Positions 1-10,795 of a stretch of 64,000 bases of DNA are shown here, piece by piece (position 1 is the stretch's first letter; every line of letters starts with the position of its first letter). The notes beneath the pieces are model-generated. The model was not told where the DNA came from. It saw only the letters and a program-made list of their open reading frames with translations, and did not search any database. The DNA comes from Thalassia testudinum. Lineage: Eukaryota > Streptophyta > Magnoliopsida > Alismatales > Hydrocharitaceae. The stretch spans positions 138,376,501 through 138,440,500 of the forward strand of contig JAZHRO010000036.1 of NCBI GenBank assembly GCA_037157565.1, written 5' to 3'. Both the position numbers and the translations under genes were made by a program.

Positions 1-1343
1 ATGAATATTGCAGTCTTGGAAAATTGGAAAGGAAATAATAGCTGCCTGTAAATTCGTTTAAACAGCTGCCTGTTATGAATAAATGAACATGATTAAGAAT
101 ATGGGTTGTATGAACGTGAAACTGGAATGGTGAAACTGGAATGTTCTGAGTTAAAGAGCTGGAACCCTACGGGGAATTAGGAGTAAAACTCTTGGAAAGG
201 GAATGGAAAAGAATTGGGGAAGTGAGCTGGCCCTTGAGTACGGAGTACCAAGGAGAGCGACTGTCCCCCCTGTTTAGTGTAGAGCGGAGCCAGCCGCCCC
301 AGGGACCCAGGGTTAGGACTGGCCACTCTGTACCGACTTGCTGGCCCTCGCGTACGTAGTACCGAGGAGAGCTACTAGTGTGGGAAGGTACTATCTACCC
401 CACGGGCCCCGGGGTTCTGTTAGTCTCCCACACTGACTTGTTCGGCCCACTAGGGTAAACCAGGGTAGTGAGGCGAGGGTGCGTGGACTGTGGAGGGGCA
501 AGGCCCCTGTTTGGTTACTGTGGAGGGGTTGGACCCCTGTTACTGAGAGGGCTCTGCCCTGTACTGGTTCCATGCTGTGCTTTGGGCGCACCCGTTAACG
601 GAAACGACTGACCGCGTGCCAGTGCGGGTTAGCTACCCGTGCGTTTACCGCGCGTGCCGTAGTCATCGTTACGTCTGTCAGTGACCTTGGGGTGGTTGAC
701 TGAGAGTAGGATCACCACTGGGGACTCTCCCGGCCAGGAGAGCACCACGTGCTACTTCTACTGTTTGGAAAAGACTGCAATCAAGATCGTTCCCACGAGG
801 AACATTCGAGATCAGGTGAAAGATCTGAGAAATAGATAAATCGTGAGATAATTGAAAGACTTAAATAAAGAAAGTAACAGAACTTAACAGCTACTGTACA
901 CTTTACTATTTCTTTAGTTTTAGTTGCCACTCTACTCAGCGTTTTGCTGACGTGTTACACTCGTTACCTTTCAGGATCAGGTGTTGAGCAGCCAGAGTCA
1001 GCGGCTGCAGAGGATGCTGGGCCGAGTAGGGTCCAGTAGAGTTGCCACTGTTTCTTGTACCTCTTTTTGTTCCGTTATAGTGAGTAGTTCTTGTTTTCAC
1101 TGTACTTTTCCTTACCTGCAGTTCATATTTAGATATGAATGTTGTTCTACTGTTGTGGTGGTATATACTGTAGTAGTTTCTTTCCTTGCTGCTGTATTTT
1201 CTTACTGTTAGTTATATTCATGTTGAATGTGGTTTATTTTACTGCTCTTTTGGTTACTTCCTCGTTGGACTACTAGGTCTTGGGATTAGTTGAGTCGATC
1301 TGGTTCTCGTATCTCGTAGGGGCTCAGGAACCGGGTCATTACA
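1..1343 (+). mobile_element. D-family LTR, 3' portion, cut by window start
   Basis: This segment aligns by eye along its whole length with the 3' half of the solo LTR at 17156-19835 (for example the stretches beginning at 191 and 18671, at 586 and 19066, and at 981 and 19471). It ends in CGGGTCATTACA, the expected D-family 3' terminus with a CA end. The 5' half, including any palindrome array, lies outside the window, so the target duplication cannot be checked. The short open frames inside it are not conserved between copies and are not treated as genes. The superfamily of D is unknown because no internal region is present anywhere in the window. Confidence 0.85.
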
Positions 1344-2010
1344 GATATCTCGTTGTATGTCACTTGTTAGGATGATACTCTATCGGATACCAAAGAATTG
1401 GAGAAAATATCCTTATAATATTCCATTAATATATATCAACTTATTAATTATTTTATATCACTATTTATCTCATTCTTGCAATTAAATATTCACATAATTT
1501 ATTCCACTACCCATTTCATCTTGATGTGGACACTTAGAGCAGCAGCAACATAAAACTGATATGTTCTATTCGATTTTGTTACAGCAGGTCCTTTACAGCC
1601 CTATCCAAATTGTAGCAGTGTCCCCAAATTTTACAGGCATTCATGCCACCTAACCACATCTACGAATTATGTTTAAGTTCACTTCTTATAGCTCGGCATC
1701 TGATGTTGCTAATTAATTATCTACCAAAACATGCATTGATGTATGACTTTTTTTTTTATTGAAAGGATGCAATCCATTAACAGGGAAGAAAGGACGATGC
1801 AACCCCAATTAAGGGAAAGGAAAGAAAAGATGACAATTGGATGCTCTCACAAACAGAAGAATTCACTCCCCTAAGACAAAACCATAACAAAATAAAATAA
1901 AGAAACATAAAAAATAGCAAATAACAATGAAGCATCTCAAGTAGGATAGGAGTTAAGGGTTCTATTTCTGCTTAAAAGTTTTATTATAAGGCTATAATCG
2001 TTATGAATTC
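1344..2010. other. AT-rich spacer without a gene
   Basis: No coding potential is seen. The segment separates two LTRs and holds the retroposon-like tail described at 1749-1890. The rest is AT-rich and unrecognised. Confidence 0.6.
1749..1890 (-). repeat. Poly(A)-ended retroposon tail on the minus strand
   Basis: Read on the - strand, a C/T-rich segment ends in CAATAAA followed by an A run, which appears as the T run at 1749-1758 on the + strand. The same arrangement (pyrimidine-rich tail, GTATTG or similar, AATAAA, poly A) occurs at 9060-9181 on the + strand and at 53641-53800 on the - strand. This suggests the 3' end of a LINE-mobilised retroposon. The 5' limit is unclear. Confidence 0.4.
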
Positions 2011-2378
2011 TATTGGTATAAGAGCATCACAATTATTAATTTTGATAATAATAAAATACTTGTGATTTAATATTTACATTTGAGTTTATAAGTTTCAGGA
2101 TAATACAAATGGATACAAATGTGAAGGATCTCAAACTTTCATCCATGGCGGATTGGAGGAGCTTGATGGAGAAGGAGCTTCGCTTGGAGCGAGAACTTGA
2201 AGAATGAAGGAGATGAAAAATATGATAGATATATTTGTTCATGTATTCTTTTGATTTGTACTTTTCTCTTTTTCTTTAGAATTGTTATAAAGAGCCCAAA
2301 GTACCCTTACCTTAGTCCTAGGAAACCCTACACCTTACTAAGACACTTAGATAGATCAGAAAATCAAAATAGGCTTCA

Positions 2379-2990
2379 GATAATCTGAGCAGACGGCCAA
2401 TCTGGACCTCAGACGTTTGATCATGATCAAACACTTAGGTTGGAGTTAGTACTTTCTGTTTGTTGATTATAGACAACCAACCTATAGTCCAAATATCTTA
2501 GAAGACGTCTGATGCCAATGACAGACATCCAACAATAGGACTGTTGGATTGTCAGAAGATGATCCTTGGAGATTACCTTATAATTAATTTTATAACACTT
2601 TCAGACATTCGTAGATCATCTCAGCCATTTGATAAATAGACGTTAGGCTAAGATCTGACCCAAATCACTTTTGTTAGAGGATTTAGCCATTAAGCCTCTT
2701 GGGAAATCCATTCCCACAAAGGATTATCTTTTTAGACGTCCAGAGACTTTGCCAGACGACGGACCTGTCGTTTAACCTAAAAGACACTAGAACCCTGTTT
2801 TGATCATGTGAAAACAGGAAGAAAGCCATCTTAGGATTAGACGTCTGATTAGTATCCCAAACGTCTTAGAACAGAGTTTTAGACATCTGTCTTGATCCAA
2901 CCTTGATTAGATCATCCACCTTTTTAAATTAGACAATGGACCTTTAGATCAGACGAAGACCCAGATGTATGAACTTAAGTTCAGACATCT
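2379..2990. promoter_or_regulatory. AGACGTCT palindrome array with 12/20-bp steps (C LTR)
   Basis: Exact or decayed copies of AGACGTCT start at 2379, 2391, 2411; at 2471, 2491, 2503, 2523; at 2839, 2859; and at 2951, 2963, 2983. Steps within each group are 12 or 20 bp. Many copies have C to T or G to A changes at the central CpG, as expected for methylated DNA. The core GACGTC is the C-box type of plant bZIP site. The array lies upstream of the TATA box at 3113, a position suited to an enhancer; that role is inferred. Confidence 0.65.
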
Positions 2991-3112
2991 GATAACCCTG
3001 TCAGAATCATCAATGACCTTGATTTCGGTGGGATTTTGGACCACTCTCTTGAACCTTGTTCCCAACGGCTATAAGAGGCTTCCAAGGCCTTCCAAAGCCT
3101 TCTTAGAACTCC

Positions 3113-3120
3113 TATAAATA
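3113..3120 (+). promoter_or_regulatory. TATA box of C-family LTR
   Basis: TATAAATA follows the palindrome array and precedes a segment that would be the start of the transcript. The matching site in the - strand C copy is the reverse complement TTTATTTATAG near 26218-26228. Confidence 0.6.
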
Positions 3121-3695
3121 GATGAGCACCCTTCCTAAGCTAAGTACACCTTGAGAAACTCCTTCTACACCATATTGTGTCCAAGTGAAGAAGAAAATCA
3201 TCTAGAAGAAGTTCTTGCTCTCCAAGCCCTCTAGCATCCATCCGAGAGCACCGTTACGCTGCCGACTTCACATTGCACCACTTACATCTAAGGGAAGTTC
3301 TTTTGCCTATGGGAGCTAGTTTGATTTACACCTATTTTGGGCTCTATAGGATATTATGTAATTTTTTCTTTGTTGGGTACTCACTTTACGAATTCTCATC
3401 TCCCTTGTGAGACAAAATACTCGTCATGAAGAGGATGGATTTAAGGTATATTATCCTTGTACAAAGTAGTGACGGTTGTATTGAGGTTTAACTACCCTCA
3501 TTTTAAGTAGTTTGGTTAGTAGATTTGATCTACTAGGTAGATTGGGAAATCCCAAATTGAGAGGTTTGGTGGTGGTTTTTATTTGGATTTAGGTTTTCAC
3601 TTAAAAATCATTGTATACTTGTGAGATTACTTATTTGTGATTGTATTTTATTTTTGCATCACTCACATCTCACCCCCTCCGTCTAGGGAATTACA

Positions 3696-4611
3696 AACTT
3701 ATTGTCTCCATCGAAGGGGGATTGACATGATCGACAAAGTGAGATCCAAGAGTTATTATAGAGAAAAATTTAGAAGAAGATTATGTTGTTGGCTGTCTTG
3801 AATTGGTTCGTCCAACTTTATGGTCGCTTCTTGCTTATAGAATATGTGCTAATGATTCTGGTTTTCAAGATTGACGAATTGACAAAATGCTAAAGCTGCT
3901 CATCTTGGAAGTTAAAAGTTGGTCAATGATTGGAAAAAAGTTAGTTCTTGTCATGCATGGGTGGAGGATATAGTAAAAGGCTTTCCACGAGTTCTTTTCT
4001 AAGTCTTTATCAAAAAAATGGCATATATCTCAAATAACACACGTACTCTTTGGAAGGACACATGTGCGGTTGATCAAAGAGTTGAGATTTACGACTTGAA
4101 AAAGAACTCAGAAAAGCTCTTGGATCAACTAATGTTTGAGAGTATATACCATGTTATGTTTTCGATTGCGTACGCTCAACGTGTGCAAATCATCTTTCTT
4201 TAACGGAGTTAGATGGTCAAAATCATATTTAATTAGTATTTAGGGAAACTCAATGGATCATGTCTGGGAATGGATAGATCAATATTTTCAAAATTAAAAG
4301 TTTTATTGAAATTCGATGTCTTATTCATTAGACTGATTAGTTTAGGTAATAAAAGTCAAAGTTAGTGTAAATCGATTATAATTGGGTTAGGCCGTTCAGT
4401 TTAGTTAAATCGATCATCATATTTAATCATTTTCTTAAGTTTTAAGATCTAATTTCTTCTTTTAAAAGAAAATGCACGTGACTTTAGAATTTGGAAACAA
4501 AGCTTCAAAGATCTATGTGTTCTTCAAGGTTAGACTTGTAATTTTGATTAAATCTTTTATTTTTGTTTAGTTTTTACTAAAAACATGTCAATTTTAATAT
4601 AATTAGAGTTA
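3696..4611. other. Intergenic DNA, no supported gene
   Basis: There are short open stretches (for example 4018-4203) but no recognisable domain, start context or splice structure. The segment may include decayed exon-like sequence around 3800-4000, which I could not assign to any family. Confidence 0.5.
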
Positions 4612-6384
4612 TAAATTATTATGACCCGATTTCGGCTCCCTATAGGACTTGAGATCGGTTCGCCTCAACTAAATCCCAAGACTCAGTAGTTTGACGAGAA
4701 ATAACTAAAAGCAGAAAACATTCTACAACTACACATGCAATGTAACTAAGCATAAATAAATAAGAGATAGTAATGGAAATCAGAGTAGGAAGTCTCAAAA
4801 ATACTACATGAAGAGTACTATAATATACATAGCCATCACAACTAGCACAGAAAGAAATATAACAAGAACATAACAGGAACAACTAATACATACTAAAGAT
4901 ACTCACCACTACAAAAGTTTCTGCAACGGAAAAGAGAAAACACTACGGCTGGGTTCGGCAGACCCAACACCCTCGGCAGCTGGTCGTGCTGGTTACTCAA
5001 CTCTCTGACCTGAACATGATTATATAATCCGTGGTCAGCTAACGCTGAGTAGAGTAGTAGTTAAACCATTTACATGCAATTTAACATAAAGAAAAATGCA
5101 AATAACTAATCATTTATTTCTATTCATCTCAATTAGGTGTTTCTAATTCGGTTATTTTAATAAGGAACCACAACATTTCTTAATCCGCTTGTTCCCTAAG
5201 GGAACGATCTTGATTGTAGTTTATTCTGTGATGTAGGATGTACACGTGGCACTCTCCTGGCTGGGAGAGCTCCCATGGTAGTCCTATATCCAGTTTACCA
5301 CCTCGAGGTGACGGTCGTGATGTAGCGCTGATTACGGTACGCACGATAAGCGCATGGGTAGCTACCCCGCACTGGCACGCGATTAGTCATTTCCATTAAC
5401 GGGTACGCCTAAATGTATAACACAGAATAGAACATGGCCTCACCCTCTTAGAACAAGGGTCTTACCCCTCAGAATAGGGGTCTCGCCCAACTGTCCCAGT
5501 TTGCCCAATGGGCCTAACAAGAGTCGGTGTAGGGTGGTCAGTCCTAAGCTCGGATCCCATGGGGCGGCAGGTTCTCCCTTACACTAAAGTAACAGGAGTC
5601 AGTGTAGGGTAACAATTCCTAACCTTGAGTCTCAACCCAAGAGTGGCGAGCTCCCCCTTACACTAAAGTGATGGTAGCTCTTTTTGGTACTACGTACACG
5701 AGGACCAGCTCACTTTCCATGCCAAAGAGACAGTTATTCTCCTCGGTACCATGTACTTGAGGGCCAGCTCACTTCCCTCCTATATACGATATTCGTTCCG
5801 TATATATGAGTTCCTCTTTTAGTTCTCCGTAGGGTTCATGCATTGTATTCATTTCATTTCGTTTCATGACATGCATATCTTGTTGTTCACATCTCGATTC
5901 TTAATCATATAATAGGCAGCTCGTGATTTAACAACTGAAAGAAGCATCACATCATTTAACTATTCATTTGCTAGCAGTAAGGGTTCTAACATGCATTTTA
6001 GAATAGATCGTGTGGCTCCAGTAATGTTCATTTACTCAATTCTGTCCTAGGGTTTATTCCATATCCTAGAGTTGAATCAATTCATTCTAAGATAGAATGC
6101 ATTTTCATTAATTAAGTCATAGTATTGAGATAAACCACTCTACCAGGATACACGGGTGGAATGGGGGCTCGAATCACAGATCTCGTTGTCTTCGTGGGCC
6201 TTATATACTCTACTGGTTGGAGACCTATACCATTGACTAAATCACATCAAACAAGTTCAAACCTGTGTACGAGTGATGCAAACACGTAAAGAACTCTGAA
6301 CTGAAATCAACGATACTTTGTTTACGTAATACCGACTACGTTTGAGCCCTGAACGGGCAAAAAACGTGCACTTTGACTAAAATC

Positions 6385-6778
6385 AGATGTTTGGGACTAG
6401 ACCCAGATGTCTTAAACGAACACAGAGGCTCACCTTGCTTTCCTGCGGCTTCCTCAGACGTCCGAACCCCTCCGCAGCCATCTGAGGGAGATCCCAGATG
6501 TCTGACACTTCTTCCAGTTGTCTGGGAGTGCAGCCAGATGTTTGGCACTATCTCCAGACGTCCTAAAGCACCTTGAAGGACGCGCCACGTGCCTTTCCAA
6601 TGTACTTGCGCCTGCGTAAGCATGCGCTGCTTAAAAGACATGACACATAACTTAACGTACGTGCATGCAGGCGTGTACAGAGTACATATCTCGGCACTCT
6701 GCATGTTGTCAGACGCCCGACGCCAGCTCCAGACATCCTGAGGCACCTCCAGACATCTGGGTAGCATTCTAGACGTTT
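6385..6778. promoter_or_regulatory. Decayed AGACGTCT array with 20-bp steps (D LTR)
   Basis: Related 8-mers start at 6385, 6405; then at 6456, 6476, 6496, 6516, 6536, 6556; then at 6711, 6731, 6751, 6771. Every step inside a group is exactly 20 bp. Most copies are altered (agatgtct, agacatct, agccatct, agttgtct), mainly by CpG transitions, yet the spacing is unbroken. Confidence 0.75.
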
Positions 6779-7296
6779 GATACTACAGAAAAATGGTTCC
6801 GTAGTACACCCTGTGAAGCTTCTCCCCACGCTCTGGCTACTACAACTGCAGCTGTGGTGCCTCCTCGCCTAGGTCTCCTCTTGCGCAGCTCCTCCCTCTC
6901 GAGCTCCTCTCCCTGCACTCACATCGCCCCTCTCTTGAGCTCCTTCGGCTGCACCTCCTCTCCCACGCTCTCCCTCTCCCTCGTCCATGCTCTCCCTCTC
7001 TCCTCCTCCGTCTCGAGCCCACTCGTGGTTGCAAGGGGAATGGGAAAGAGGTGGTCGTCGACAGGTGGGTGGTGGAGTGAAGGTGGAGGTGGTGGTGTGG
7101 AGATGGAGAGGGTGGAGGGGTGTGGGGTTTTAAAGAGAGGAGGGTGTGTGCGTGGGTGTGTTGTGTGGGAAGAGAGAGAGGGAAAAAAATTGTGAGATTT
7201 TCCTTGCAGAGTTTCCTCTTTTCCGCAAAGCCCACAAACTTAAACCTAGGGGGTTTAAAATTACACTTACACCCCAATCCTTTTGGGAAAACCTTG

Positions 7297-7319
7297 AATG
7301 ACCCTTCGGAAGGGTCATT
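7297..7319. repeat. 23-bp perfect palindrome near the LTR 5' terminus
   Basis: Eleven-base arms AATGACCCTTC and GAAGGGTCATT flank a single G. The palindrome ends three bases inside the 5' end of the D LTR, which reads on the - strand. The D copy ending at 52627 has a degenerate version. Confidence 0.8.
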
Positions 7320-7327
7320 TCATAAAT

Positions 7328-8475
7328 TAAATAATTTTTTCTACTATATATCTTCATTGATTTTTTATTGAACTCTGATTCAACTCGATTGGATTTGGTT
7401 GAACTAATATAAACTAATTCAAAGATCTTACGGTTCGTGTTTAAAAAAAAAAAGATCTTACGGTTCAATTTTTTTACATGCTGAAATCATTGGTTCAACT
7501 GGTACAAGCAATCAGTTGAATCATTAAAAGGCCAAACCAACACTTGACCAGTTTAATAAGTGGTTCTATTTTTAAAACATTGGGCTAGGCTAAGGAGTAA
7601 CTTTCCATGAATAATAGGTAATCGTTTTTATGTAAATTTTAGATATTGTTGATTAAGTTTGTTCCTTGACTTTTATATTTGCATTAGTAATCATAAAAGA
7701 TCATGTTAAAGAAACACAAAAATTCATTTGAAATGTCATGTATCCTTCAAAAAGTAGATATCATAATAATATTATATTGTAGTGGTAATATTCAAATATC
7801 ACTGATGATGTTTGCTTTAGACCTAAAAATCACGGGTGACATTTGTCTTATATATAATGAAATATCATGGGTGTAATTACCAAATATCATAAGTGATATT
7901 TAATCCAAAACTAGATACCATGAGAGATATTTAGGTCAAAATTGAAATATCACATGTACAATTTGGCTCCTTGCTAAAAATCACTAGTGCACTTTATTTT
8001 ATAATTAAATGTTACTGGTGTAATTTAGTTCATGAGAGAGGAGGGCGTGTGAATTATTTCGTGAACATTTATATTAATGTACATTTATGCTAATGATAAA
8101 TAATCATTTGGCTTTCGTGCCCCGAATGTAATTGTTAGTTCCACCAACAGAGGTGGATTGGGAAAATAGGATAAGTTTTATTTGATTTTAGGAGAAGGTG
8201 AAAATGTGGGATAAGGATACCTTTTCTGTTTGGATGTAAGGAATGCCATTTCATGGGATAAGATGGAGCTAGTCGCACATGGTGCTTGCAAAAACTGTGT
8301 GAGAAGCTAAGACATTTGTGAGTGGAAGATAGGAAAAGCTATCCTACAATGTTCATTCTAAGGTAAAGGTGGAATCAAGAAAGAGTGGGGGAAGCTAAGC
8401 AATCCTGGAATTACACAATCCCATTATTACAACCTTGAAAATGGAGGATAAGCCACCTAATTCCATAAAATAAAC
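7328..8475. other. AT-rich spacer with a minor repeat cluster
   Basis: No gene is seen. It contains the imperfect repeat at 7780-8035. A G/A-rich stretch at 8140-8430 is unassigned. Confidence 0.5.
7780..8035. repeat. Imperfect repeat of ATCA-(4-6 nt)-TGATATTT units
   Basis: Variants of the unit 'aaatATCAtgggTGatATTTa' recur about every 35-50 bases near 7798, 7829, 7868, 7890, 7918, 7950, 7980 and 8009. Each unit is itself partly palindromic. The copies are diverged and the spacing is uneven. Confidence 0.5.
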
Positions 8476-9181
8476 AATACCTGACTCTCGATCCGTGGGT
8501 TGCTAGAAAGAGAAGGTCTCCCCTTTCTCTAAAAAGCTAGGGTTTCTTCCCCATCTCCAGCCACCCTCTCTCTCTTAGCTTCTATTTGGGCCTCTGACCA
8601 GCCTACGTTGGATAGAGGTAGGCTGGTCGGAGGTCCCTCCCCCTTCTCCTTTCTTCCATCTACTATCTTTGCATATTCTTCCATTGTTGCTTGGAGACTT
8701 GATGATAGTGCCCTTCCCTACTGTCGCCAACCCTTCCACAAACACTAGCTGCGGTCGTTGTTCCTTCATTCGGCCACAGCATTGCGATATTATCTTGACG
8801 ATAGCCCTCCTTTTGTCTTAGGGCTACACCTGCTTTTGTGCCTCCCCAGGATTGAGTATTGGGGCAATTTGGTTTGTCCTCTGACTCTTTGGGTACTTGT
8901 TAATGCGATCGCTAAGGCACTACTTCAGTGGCATTTGTCATCATCTTTGGCGTAGTATAACTCTCCGTAGCAACATAAAAACTTATGCAAGGAATGCTTT
9001 CATTTTTTTGTTTGCTTGTCTTCATTGTTTATAGTGTTCAAGTTTTCTGAGTAGAGGCAGTTTTAGTTTCTCTTTTGGGAGTGACGTGTCTCTTTCCTCC
9101 CTCTTTCACTTGTGAGCACTATGTTTCATTTGTATTGTTTTATTCCTCTAATAAAAGTCTTATTTTCAAAAAAAAAAAAAA
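8476..9181 (+). mobile_element. Short poly(A)-ended retroposon-like segment
   Basis: A G/C-richer block of about 700 bp within AT-rich DNA ends in AATAAAAGTCTTATTTTC followed by a run of A residues at 9169-9181. A pyrimidine-rich 3' tail before AATAAA resembles the tails at 1749-1890 and 53641-53800. I see no endonuclease or RT domain, so it may be a truncated or non-autonomous LINE derivative. The 5' boundary is approximate. Confidence 0.45.
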
Positions 9182-10570
9182 CAAAAGCTAATCATAAGTT
9201 ACCTATAACTTAGTTGGTATCTTTAAATATAATTAATTAATATTTAAAACTAAAAACCTAGGTATTAGAATTATCTAATAAAAATAATTCATGTAGTACA
9301 TCAAATTTTGACAAAATGGGATAAACTTGGTAGCTATATCAAACAAAGTTGAAATTTGTAAATACTTAAGCCGTTAAAACTTATTCCCTCTTAAAAGAGT
9401 AGATAAGTGTATAGGATTGACTTAAAATTTTATAGATAATGTATTCATAAAATTTTACTTTAAAGCATTACTTGTAATAAAAAATATTAATTAAATTATA
9501 TGTAGTTAAATTTAATTCACATTCCTTTTCTAAATATAAATTGGGTTTGATTTTCAAATAAAAATATTTAAACAATTCCATTCCTTTTGTTCCAAGAATC
9601 GGACTAGTTGAATGGATGGTAAGAGCGAATCTAGTTCTCAAAAGTGGCATTGTATATTGTTTCAAACTTAAAATTTGAGTTTAATTGAAAAGAAAAATCT
9701 TTAATTACTTATTGGTAATGAGCTAATGGATTCACATTTAAATTCAAATTACTAAATAGTAATTTTAATTTTTTATATCTCACTGTTTATTTTCATAAGT
9801 TTCCTATATATGACTATTTGTGGAAGTGTTAAAATTCTCCTTACTTGAAATTCTGACATTCTAATCAGAATTTAACCAATCAATTAATATATATCTTATA
9901 GTAGTGATAACATGACTCCATCTCATGATGTATTCTTGTTGGTCGTCCCACGGGATGATTCTTCCTCTTACTAGAGGAAGTTCTAACTCTGATATCATTT
10001 ATGACTTTTTCAGCTAAGCTTTATCCTTTATACTTTGCTATTTATTTTCATAAGCTTCCTATAGAGAACCATTTTTGAGGATGTTATACATGTATCAACA
10101 CGAACTATGTATTGCTCGCCATTTTGGGGCTACAGGCTAAGATATGAATCGTCATATTTAATCTGCTAAAACATATTCTAAATTATCTATATATGAAGTC
10201 CATCTTATGTATAAACCCTCGCATGTTACACATAATCCTACTCCAAGTAGCAATTAAGCGAGTGGGCACGTCAAACACTGGTAGGTGTATCAACATACAA
10301 GGCGACATCTAATCGATCTCTTGTTCTAATTGGTAGTGGAAGTAGAAAAAGATTGATGGAATTCACGTGGTCAATTCGGCCTTTTCCGGACATACTTGCG
10401 AGTTCCATCAAGAACTGAAGTTATTGCTAATTTTACCATACAAAATTGATCATGACCTAACTTTTTGATGGTTTTCTCGCATTGAAAACCTTCGGCATGC
10501 AAATGGTTCCACTCCTAATTCACAAGGAAATTTCATGTTGATCATGTAACGCATGCGGACGTACTGCTAA

Positions 10571-10573
<3 letters not shown>
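9182..10573. other. AT-rich intergenic DNA
   Basis: No gene is seen. A roughly 45-bp diverged direct repeat (TTTATTTTCATAAG followed by C/TTTCCTATA) occurs at about 9785 and 10040. Confidence 0.5.

Positions 10574-10613
<40 letters not shown>
10574..10613. repeat. (AT)n microsatellite
   Basis: About 20 uninterrupted TA dinucleotides. Confidence 0.95.
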
Positions 10614-10616
<3 letters not shown>

Positions 10617-10795
10617 GTCCGAGTGGGATTTGAGCAAATTCCTGAACTGAACTTGTTCTTACGTCTGCATACTTGAGTTGAATTCTAGACAGAAACTTTA
10701 AAATGGTAAACGATGGAAGGACTTTTGAGGTTGGTCGAACGAACTTGAACTTCTTTTTTATTAAATCTTGTAATACCCGTGCAGGATTGTCCAAT

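Larger units (their letters stand above)
2011..3695 (+). mobile_element. Solo LTR, family C
   Basis: It aligns with the C LTR on the - strand at 25631-35128 once nested element A is removed. Shared blocks include the start (TATTGGTATAAGAGCATCAC here, TGTTGGTGCAAGGGCACCAC there), the segment at 2110-2250 and the end at about 3670-3695. The net lengths are similar, about 1.69 and 1.74 kb. The first dinucleotide has decayed from TG to TA and I find no convincing target duplication, so this is an old copy. It carries a palindrome array (2379-2990) upstream of a TATA box (3113). No internal coding region or second LTR follows. The superfamily is unknown. Confidence 0.75.
4617..7322 (-). mobile_element. 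Solo LTR, family D, complete, TSD TAAAT
   Basis: The LTR is 2706 bp and is flanked on both sides by the 5-bp duplication TAAAT (4612-4616 and 7323-7327). On the - strand it begins TGAAATGACCC at 7322 and ends GGGTCATAATA at 4617, a decayed form of the family terminus. No internal region or partner LTR is present, so it is a solo LTR left by recombination. In its own orientation it contains a GC-rich block (about 7230-6850), a palindrome array (6778-6385) and the long conserved 3' half (6300-4617) shared with 1-1343 and 17156-19835. Confidence 0.9.

Noticed and set aside
3780..4203. Possible exons of a host gene
   Set aside because: The short open stretches have no recognisable domain and no convincing splice structure, and stops are frequent.
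6840..7277. Overlapping open frames of up to 145 codons in a GC-rich block
   Set aside because: They sit in the U3-like part of a D LTR, are compositionally simple and have no counterpart in the other D copies. The 17411-17872 frame in the next copy is unrelated in sequence.
10574..10613. AT microsatellite as a matrix attachment or origin signal
   Set aside because: A single simple repeat gives no support for a specific function.
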